Of a DNA stretch of 64,000 nucleotides, positions 1-9,600 are shown one piece after another. Location of the stretch: contig CAJNDS010000497.1 of NCBI GenBank assembly GCA_905221605.1, forward strand, positions 60,696-124,695. The letters are read 5' to 3'. The notes under the pieces are model-generated. The model did not search any database and was not told where the DNA came from. It saw nothing but the letters and a program-made list of their open reading frames with translations. Made by a program: the position numbers and the translations under genes. The DNA comes from Symbiodinium natans. Taxonomy: Eukaryota; Sar; Dinophyceae; Suessiales; Symbiodiniaceae. Position 1 is the stretch's first letter; each line of letters begins with the position of its first letter.

Positions 1-6
1 GAACTC

Positions 7-427
7 ATGTCATGGTTAAGTGAGAAACCAGATGACTTTGACATTGTGTTCGTGCAGGAAACACACTGGAAACAGGAGGGGTGCCGCACCTTCTCGTCCG
101 GCCCCTGGTTCGTCGTCTCCTCAGGGGCTACAGGCAAAGACAAATGCTCAGGAGTTGCCACTCTGATCCATCAGAATATCTGCAAGCAAGATAATGTTAG
201 CTACAGGGTTATTAGGCAAGGCAGAGTACTCTCGGTTCGACTACATCACCAGCAGAACGGCTCCGATCTTCTGAATGTCTACCAGCATGTGTGGAGGACA
301 AACATTGACAAAGCCGAGAACCTGAAAGCTCGGGCCTCAATCTGGGATGCGATACGGTCTAGCATCATGAAGAGTCCACAAAGGAACGACTTGATTATTG
401 CGGGAGACTTCAACTGCTCCATCAAAA
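7..427 (+). CDS. LINE endonuclease domain, N-terminal part (interrupted)
   Basis: This frame encodes the first half of an exonuclease-endonuclease-phosphatase (APE-type) domain, which nicks target DNA to prime reverse transcription in LINEs. The catalytic-glutamate motif QETH is visible (Glu codon at 58-60), and GDFN, the mid-domain motif of the family, lies just before the break. The rest of the domain is found after 11376, where QLDFV and NHHIPV stand where the family usually has the final LDY and SDH motifs; Asn-His replaces the usual Ser-Asp. The ATG at 7 is only the first methionine in the window and need not be the start. The last codons before the stop at 474 belong to the Copia LTR, not to the LINE. 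Confidence 0.85.
423..427. other. Target site duplication, left copy (CAAAA)
   Basis: CAAAA lies immediately before the TGTT start of the 5' LTR. The identical 5 bases follow the AACA end of the 3' LTR at 11371-11375. Five-base duplications are typical of Copia-type integrase. Confidence 0.95.
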
Positions 428-627
428 TGTTAAGTGTACAGCATGTATCCAGGTACAGTGAATGGGTGCAGTAGGAAAGACACCAAATGCCCTAAGGCAT
501 GTTGAGTCTGAGCAGAACGAGTTTGACACCGGAGGCTTAGGCTCAAGAGTCGAAAGCGAGAAAAGTTGTTTTGCCTTTAGAGCGTGGTAGGAAAAGTGAG
601 CCATGATGTTTACCACGTTTTTCAACA
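428..627 (+). repeat. 5' LTR of Copia element
   Basis: This 200-bp direct repeat starts TGTTAAGTG and ends TTCAACA. By eye it is identical base for base to 11171-11370. The ATG that opens the polyprotein (603) lies inside it, so transcription must begin upstream of 603 within the LTR if that ATG is used. No obvious TATA box is visible, which is usual for dinoflagellates. Confidence 0.96.
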
Positions 628-3600
628 TGGTAGCGGAGCACCTGAGTCAGGGTGCGATGATGCTACAGCAAGCTGGATGGACGAAGATTTTTCCATGGAG
701 CATGATGGTTTTCATGTCTGTGCGAGAAGTGTATGCCAACAGCCTCCAGAACCTTCAGCAGATGGCAGAGCAGACAGTTGCAGCAAGCAGTGGTGCCCTG
801 GACGCTTTGAGTTCAGGAAGATGGCAGCAGGAATTGTTCCTGTTTGCGGTGCTGGTTTTCATGAGCAGCATTTTAGCAGGAATGGCGTGGTCGTTCTTGC
901 GAGAGATTGCAACTGAAGAGCGAGAGATCGAGACTGTCGCCCATGAAGAGTTCATGCCTGATGTTTACATTGCAAAGTCAAGAACAGCAGTGCACAAGCA
1001 TCGAGAATGCCGTGGCCTGGACAGTGCGGATCAGGCGCAAGTCGTACGTGCACCTGGATGTAGAGTTTGCTTTCCAGATGGCTATGTTTACATTCAAGGG
1101 CAGACAGAAGTAAAGAGAAGGAGGTTTACCCAGATGACTGGATGTGGTTTCTGGATGAGAGTCCTTTGCAGTGCAGTTCTTCTACTTTGTGCAGGGCTCG
1201 TTACAGCAGAAGGTTGGTTGTTGATGATCAAGAATGTGAAAGCAAAGGCAGCAAGAAGCAGTACAGAGATATTGCTAGATGAAGCAGAGCTCGTTATGTC
1301 AAAGCCGCTGCCCAGGAATTCGATTTCCCTCCAGGATGACCTGAAGACTATGGCCTTGGAGGATGAGCGCAGAAATTCGATTTCCCTCCAGGATGACCTG
1401 AAGACTATTGCCTTGGAGGATGAGCATGCCGAGGTGCAGCATGCGACTCATGCACTTGGTGGAAGTAGCAAGTATGTGCATGTGAGAAGAGAGAGAGAAG
1501 AGACAGAACATGTGGAGCTCATGTCCTTCAGTTTGCAGCGTCGTCAAACCAAAGAAGCCCCAATACGCTATGAAGATCAAGACAACGAAGAAAACTACAA
1601 CCTCGAGATTGTGAAGTACATGATCGCAGGATTTGAAGCATCAAGAAACTTCGACATCACGAATTTGAAGATTGAGGTGAAAAGATGGTATGAAGGTACA
1701 AGAAGATTCCTTCGAAGCCTTGAGTCGAGCTACGCCCCTGAGATCTCAGTCATGTTTCACAAGCAGAAAGAAATTATTTTCGTGTTGATGATCGTGATGT
1801 GCACCCCGATTGGTTTGGTTACTTGGATCAGCCTGTACAACATGTGTGCCATCCAAAGCAAAAGAAAAGAGTGTTTGAAGAGAAGAGTTTCGAGGAGAGC
1901 CAGGTATCAAGAAGTTCGTGCATGTGGTGTTCAGAAGAAGACGCTCATGTTCATTGTGTTGCTGTATACAAACACGCAAGCAGCTGAAGCCATGAATGCC
2001 CAGATGGAGCAAGCAATGCAATCTTTGGCCCAGCAGACAGCAACGAACACCCAACAGATAAACGACCTGGTTAGCGCGGTTCAGCAGCAAGCATCCCAGC
2101 AGCAGCAAGCAAGCACAGCAGCTCAAAGTGCAGCAGCAGCCAGTGAAGGTGAGATGAGAGAAATGTTTCGCAACATGCTACAAGTGGCTACAAGAACGAG
2201 CACAGCGGTCCACGAGGCAGCAAGCATGATCAACAATATGGGTCAAATGCATCGAGATTTTCGTGAGCATCAAGAAGCACGAGAACAAGCACAAGCAGAA
2301 AGAGAAAAGAGAAGAGAGAAGGGAGATGTCGAGTTGCACAAGATGATCAAGACCCCCGACGTGTTCAACCCAAGCAGTTTCAAAGAAGAGCATGAAGGCT
2401 GGAGTGAATTCAGACACAAGATGCGAACCTGGATTGGAGCGTTGGACCCAGAGATGTTAGCAAGAATTGAAGCCGTTGAAGCAAAGAGAAGTGAAGCTGT
2501 TGAGTTTTCCACCTTGAGTGACGAACACAAAGCCGTTAGCAAGAAGCTCTACACGATCCTCACTTCGTACACGAAAGGTCGCCCATTGAGAACGATCAAG
2601 CAGATTACAGAGGAGAATGGTTTAGAAGCATGGAGAATTTTGCTCGAAGAACATGAACCCTACACTCGTGGTAGAAGTCTTCGATTGCTGACTAGCCTCA
2701 CGAAGTACAAGTTTGAAAACAAGAAGACCACCATGGAGAACATCCTTGCATTCGAAGAAGCAATCGAGCAGTATGAAAAGGCATCAGGAGATGTGGTGCA
2801 AGATGATTTGAAGATTTCAATTATCCTCAATCAGCAAGATGGTCAACTTCGACAACACATGTTGCTCAATTTGAGAGATGATACAAAGTATTCAAGTCTT
2901 CGTCAGTTTCTCCTGTCCTATGAGCAAAACACGCGCTGGACCACAACTGACTTGATCAACGCCGGCAACGACCACGGTGGACAAGCAGACATGGATGTCA
3001 GCAACGTGAACAAAGATGATAGAAAAAGGCCCTGGAGATCCAAAGGAAAAGGAAAAGGAAAGTTCAGCAAAGGCAAAGGAAAGGGCAAAGGAAAATGGAG
3101 GAAAGGAAAGTCCAAAGGAAAAGGCAAGTATGGCAACGACTACGGCTACAACTCCAAAGGACGAGGAAGAGGAAAAGGTCGTGGTCGAGGTCGCGGTCGT
3201 TTTGGTCGTGGAAAAGGATTTGGTCGTGGATTTGGAAAAGGACGCGGAAAAGGAAGCTTTGGTCCTCAGTGTTGTCATTACTGTGGAAAGCCTGGTCACT
3301 TTGAAGCCCAATGCAGACAGAAGCAGAGAGATTTTGGTGATGTTCGAAACGTGAACGACGACCAGCAAAGTACCACAGCAGCCAGTTCTACTGCAGCACC
3401 AAGCACGTCAAGCACCACGAACGTGACGAGCGTCAGCAGGAACCAAGCAAAGACCGTGCGTCAAATCTCCATGATCCACATTGGAGATCCTCCACAACAG
3501 TATCCAGAAGTTTTCGAAGTCGACACGGAGGCAGAAGAAGAACTTGAGATTGACTATTTTGGTCGTGTGCTACGTGTTGAAGAATTTCAGCTTAGCGATG

Positions 3601-6600
3601 CAGAGCAAGAAGAAGAAGAACACGAGCACCAAGAAGAAGATGATCCTTTGATGTTGTGGTGGAAAGATGGTTGTGAGCACGAAGAAGATTGCAACCTTTG
3701 TGTTCGTGCAGTCCAAGAATCATTTTATGAGAGCAGTCCTGTCTATGAGAAGATAGAAGTGATCTTGGACAGTGGCGCCGATGTCAGCCTCATTCCTCTG
3801 TGGCTTGGCAAAGAGGGAGTGCCTGTGAAGAAGAAGAACGATTCAGGCATCAGAGACGCACAAGGAAGAAAGATTCCTGTAAAAGGAAAGAGAGCAATCA
3901 ACTTGACTATGTTCAGCTCGAAGCAAGAAGCAGTCAAGATGCAAGAATGCTTCATCGTTGCGGATGTGGTCAATCCTTTGTTGGCAGTCGGAAAGCTACT
4001 CAAGAATGGCTGGGAGATTGTCAAGAAGGATGATGGCTTGATGTTGTCAGACGGAATGTCAGACATCCCTGTTCACTACCACAAGAACTCGCTGGCTACT
4101 TATGCTTATTTGCAAGCAGGAAAGAGGTATGAGAGCGAAGCCTATGTGAACCTGGAGCAGGAACACGTTCGCACCGTCATTCAGCTGAACTCCCACATAG
4201 CTGATGCAGCAAGAAAGCAAGAACCTGGCTGGCATGATACAGACAGCATTGTGGTTGTGCACTACTCCCCGGCGCAGTCGAAGTACAAAGATCCCACGGA
4301 CATGTACCGTACGGAGGATTTTCCGTACAGAAGCACGATGATCAAGACAGAAGATGGTACATGGAAAGCCGTTGAAGTGTGCAAGAAGTATGCGCAGAAG
4401 ATGGACCCGTTTGAGGATATCAGCGCAGGCGGGGAATTTGAAGTGGTGACAGCATTGTCGTCACGAGTTATCCCGCTGAATGTCTTGGGCATCCCCTTGA
4501 AGAAAGATGAACGCCAAGAACAAGAAGCAAGAACCAGCGACACTTGGAGCATCGAGAAGGCTGGTACGGAACTTGTGCGGTACCACAACACGCCGCGCAC
4601 TCACAAGTTCAACCCTGAGAACGTAGCTGGAATGCCCACGGACATTGAGAATTTGACGTCCTGGAGATACACTATTGGCGAGTGTGTCTATGCCACGAAC
4701 TTGTATGAAGACGAAGATGATTGGAGCAAAGACACAGAACCTCCTGAAGAAGCATTCGCTTTGCCGTGGTATGGTCAGACCAGATTTCGTCTCAAAGAAC
4801 CTGTTCGTGAAGATAGAAGAAGCAGTGCACAAGAGCAAGAGGCAAAGAGACAGAAGCTTGAAGAAGAAAAGAAAAGTTTCCTCCCAGAAGATGTGCAGAT
4901 GGAAGAAGCACCTCGAGGTGAAGTTGAACGAGATTCTCTTGTGTTCACCTACGATGGCTATGAGTACAGCAAGAATAGCAGCGTGCAGATTTTGCGTCAA
5001 CTTTGTCGCGAATTTGAAGTACCAAGCAGTGGCAGCAAAGAGCAGATGCTGAAGCGCTTGTCTCGCGCAGCTCAGGAGCGCGAAGCGGCAGACAGCCTAG
5101 CCCTCGGGCGCAGGCAGTATGAAGCGCAAGTCGCGCCGCTGATGAGGAAGCGCGAAGAACGCCCCAATGAGCAGGAAGTGATGCTACACAACCTGACGCA
5201 CCTGCCATTTGCTGGCTGGTGTGAGCATTGCGTCGCCACTCGGGCGAAAGAAAATCAGCATCGGAAGAGCGAATTGACTCGCTCCCCCGCTGAAGAGAGC
5301 AGCAAGTCAACACTCTGTTTCGACTTTGCGTACACCTCAACGAGCAGCTCTGAGGCGCAGCCCATGGTCACGCTGATCGCGAACGATGCATGGTCCAAGT
5401 GGTTTGTCGCCGTGCCCGTAGCAAGAAGAGGAGGCGCAGATGCGCTGAGGCACATGACCGAAGCGTTGACTACAGCTACACTGCAGCTTGGGTACTCAGA
5501 AATCAATGTGAAGGCAGACAATGAAGGTGTTTGCAGAAGCTTGAAGATTGCACTCCAGAAAATGCGTGGAGCGCATGGCCTGAGCACTACACTTCTTTCA
5601 AGTGTACCCCATGATCACGAAAGCAATGGTTTGGCCGAGCGTGCAGTCCAAACAGTCAGAAGGCATGCGAATTGTATCCTGGATGAGGTCAGAGTGAAGA
5701 CAGAACTTCCTCTTAGCCATGAACACCCACTGATGTCGTGGGCAATGCGACACTCTGCGTGGCTACTCAACCGTTTTCATCGGTCCTCAGCAACAGGAAA
5801 GACGCCGTATGAATTCATGACAGGCCAACCGTATCGAGGAGAACTCGTACCATTTGCAAGCACGATTATGGTGAAACGCTTGAGACCGAAGCGCAAAGGT
5901 GACCGTTTGTGGACGTTCGGAGTGTTCCTCGGCAAGACTGAATCTGGAATGTGGCTTACTTTCCAGAGCGATGGCATTCACGCATCAAGAAGTGCGAGAC
6001 CAGTTGGTGAAGCTTACGACGCGAAGGCCATCAGCAGCGTGAACGTTTTCACTTGGTCGATCAAGAACAACACACTTGGCAGCCGAGTACTACCTCAGAA
6101 AAGATTGGTTTCTCCGCAGATTGTTCTTCCAGCAGTTGCAGCAGGTGAAGAACGAAAGAGCCTTGAAGATGAAGTTGCAGACGAAGCCGCCTCTGATCCT
6201 CCAACAAGTGATGAGGAGAAAGCAAGGAGAGATGCAGAAGGAATGCTTGAAGAGTTCGAACTTGTTCATGATGAGCATGATCCTCTGGCAGATATGGTTT
6301 CCGAGCATGAAGATGAAAGAGGAGAAGTTCCTGAAGAAGCAAAGATGGATCGAGAAAGCAGACCAGATTTTGAATGTGTTGGTTCACCAAGCAAGATTCC
6401 AAGAACAAGAGTTGAGCTTCCCAGGTTTGGACCTGGAGCATCGTCTTCGGTGATGAGAGCAGAAAGAATGCCCGACAATGATGAGAGGTCGGACGAAGAA
6501 GAAGATTGCTTTGCAGGCAGTGAAGCTGGTGACTTTGAGACAGAAGATGAATGGAGCGATGAAGAGCAACAAGAAGAAGTTCAAGTCCTTCCAGAGAGTT

Positions 6601-9600
6601 TCTTCTCAGAGGAAGCAGGACCTCCTCAACTCGCAGAAGAAGACCTCGAGATCTTTGACGATGCTGCAGCAGGAAAAGAAGTTTCCAGATTGACAAAGAT
6701 GGGTGTCATAGAAGAGGTGCCCATGGAGCAAGAAGAGAACAAAGAAGTTGTTTGGTTGACAACAAAGCTGGTTTTCGACTGGAGATTTCGGGAGTCAGAA
6801 AACGTCATCTGCGAGAACGAGATCCCTGAAGGGCAACAAGAAGTTCCTCATGAAGCCCTGAAGCCACGAAGATGCTGGCAGAGAAGAGCAAGGCTGGTAG
6901 CAAGAGAGTATAACAACTCGAAGCGAGAAGATGTTTTCAGCCCAGCTACCTCTCCGTCGTTGACGAAGCTGATTCCAATTTTGGCATTGGCAAATCGATG
7001 GAGTATTTGGTCGCTTGACATCAAAGATGCATTTTTGCAGGTTCCCCAGAAGAGACCTGTACACTGCAAGATTCCACGAGGAAAAGGAAGTCAAGCAGTA
7101 CACGGAATGGAAGCCAAATGCTGGCGTCTTGGTCGTGTCCTTCCTGGACAAAGAGATGCTAGTCTTCTGTGGAGCGAATTTTGTGCAGAACTTTTGCAAC
7201 AAGAAGGCTATGAGAAAAGCATCGCGAACCCAGCGTTGTTTCGCTTGATCAAGAACGGCAAGGTCGTATCCGTTTGCATCGTACATGTCGATGACCTTCA
7301 AGTAGCAGGAAAAGCAGCAGTGGTGAAGCCCGTTCTCGAAGCTTTAGCGAAGAAGGTGAAGCTACAAGTAGAAGGACCTTTTCTGACAGAAGAAGATTAT
7401 CGCAATGGATTTTCCAAGCAGTCTGTGCGTTTTCTCAAGAGAAGGTATAGCTATGAAGACGGAAAGTTGTTTGTCCGCCCTGACACCAAGTATGTCACCA
7501 AGCTCCTTGAAAAGCTACACCTTGGATCGAGAAGAGAGAAAGCTACCCCTGCAGCAGGAAATGTGCAGAACACCGATGAGACAAAAGAGCTGGACGAGAA
7601 CAAGAAGAATGTGTACCGAAGTTGTGTCGGTATACTGCTATATCTTGCCCAAGATCGTCCTGACATCCAGTATGCAGTCCGAAATTTGGCAACTGGAATG
7701 AAGGCTCCTACACAGAAGAAGCAGAAAGAGCTCGAGCATTGCGCGTTGTATCTGAAGAAGACTGCAGGCTATGCGGTTTGCTACACAGCAGGGAGACCTG
7801 GAACGGCAACCTTGCAAAGAAGCAAGAATCTGGAGCAGGATTCCGAGAATGAGAACGAGAAGAGCATCGAGAGTGGCAGTCACCTGGTCGAAGTATTTTC
7901 TGACGCCGACTGGGCCGGCAACAAGAGCAGCCGGAAATCTGTATCAGGAGGAGTCATCTTCCTGGACGGCCAGTATGCGTTTTCTTACTCAAGAACGCAG
8001 AAAACTGTGGCACTTTCCAGTGGCGAGTCCGAGTACTACGCACTCACTGGTGCTGTCGCAGAAGGAATTGGCATTCGAGAAGCCGTAGAGTTCCTTTCTG
8101 GCAAAGCAGCGCGAATGAAGGCGTACACAGACAGCAGTGCAGCGCGTGGCATTGTGCACCGGCAAGGTGTTGGTCGTATCAAGCACTTAGCAACGAGAAT
8201 GCTCTGGTTGCAAGAAGTTACCAGAAACGGCCTATGCAGCGTGAAGGCAGTGAGCACTGTTTTCAACCCTGCCGACTTAGGGACCAAGCCCCTCAACGCA
8301 TCGAGAATGAAGCTACTTTTGAACATCCTTCAAGTTCATGATGATCGAGAAGCAATCGGTCGTGAAGAACGAATGGCCGCAGAAAGCACAGCTACAGTCA
8401 GAAGATTGACAAAGGTATCCGGAAGCAGACTTGGTTTGACGTTATTGTCAGCTTTTGGTTTTGCAGTTGAATCTGCAGGTCAGCAAGAAGGAGATTTTGT
8501 AGCACGAAGATATTTTTGCATGCAGTTGATGAGTTTTGTGTTTGGTCCGTTTTCTACAGCTCAAGAGCCACCTCAAGAACTTCAAGAAGTTGAACAAGAA
8601 GTTTTACATGGTCAAAGCAGCAACAGCAGCATGAAGTTTTCACACGTTTTCACGAGCATGCCTGAGCTTGAGATGTTCGTGCCCGTGTGCATGGCTGTGA
8701 TTGTTGTTCTGGTGACAATCATTGTCTACTTGGCAGTGAACCAGAAGAAAGAGAAGAAGGGTGAGAAAGAAGAGAAGCCCAAAGAAAAGAAGCCTGAAGG
8801 TGAAGTCACAAAGAAGAAAGAAGAAGAAGACAAAGAGAAGAGCTCGCAAGGTGTCCTCGAAGAGGACGAGACCGTGAAGATGAAGTTCGACGAGCTGATC
8901 GCGAAGATGGAGAAGCAGGAACGTGCCTTGGAGAAAGAAAAGTTGAAGAGAGAAGAAGCAGAAGAGAAGGCGAAGGAAGCAGAAGAAGATCGTGACCAAG
9001 CATTTGTTATGAAGGCGAAGGTGGTTGCGAAGTTCAGTGAAGCTGAAGCAGAGAAGAAAGCTTTGGAGAAAGAGAAGGAAGAGTTAGAGAAGCAGAAAGA
9101 AGCGTACAAGCAAGATGCCAAAGAGGTGAGAGAGCAGTTGAAGAAGGACTACGACATGATCACGAAGCACATGAAGAAAGAAGCAGACGAGAGAAAGAGA
9201 GAGGCAGAAGAGCTAGAAGCAGCAGAACAAAGAAGAGAGGAGGAAGACAGGATCAATGCAGAGATCAGGAAAGCCAACGAGGAGAAGATTGAAGCAGCAG
9301 AACGACAAAGGAGGAAAGAGGAGACAGACAAGAAAGCCGAAGCAATGAGACAAAAGGAGCAGGCAAAGAAGGCCCAGGAGGAGAAAGAGGCCCAGGAGAA
9401 GGCAACACAGGAAAGGAAAGCACAGGAGGAGAAGGAAGCACAGGAAAAGAAAGCACAAGAGGAGAAGAAGAAGGCAAAGGAGAAGAAGGCACAAGAGGAG
9501 AAGGAAGCACAAGAAAGGAAGGCCCAAGAGGAGAAGGAAGCACAAGAGAGGAAAGCACAAGAGGAGAAGGAAGCACAGGAAAGGAAAGCACAGGAGGAGA

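Larger units (their letters stand above)
1..427 (+). mobile_element. 5' fragment of LINE retrotransposon, split by Copia insertion
   Basis: The window opens inside a non-LTR retrotransposon. The reading frame starting at or before position 7 runs to 427, where a Copia-type element interrupts it. The same frame resumes at 11376 once the Copia element and one copy of the 5-bp target duplication are taken out. The true 5' end of the LINE lies outside the window. Confidence 0.88.

Noticed and set aside
528-545. GGCTCAAG in the Copia LTR as a spliced-leader relic
   Set aside because: Only the last eight bases agree with the DinoSL 3' end, which is expected by chance in a window this size.
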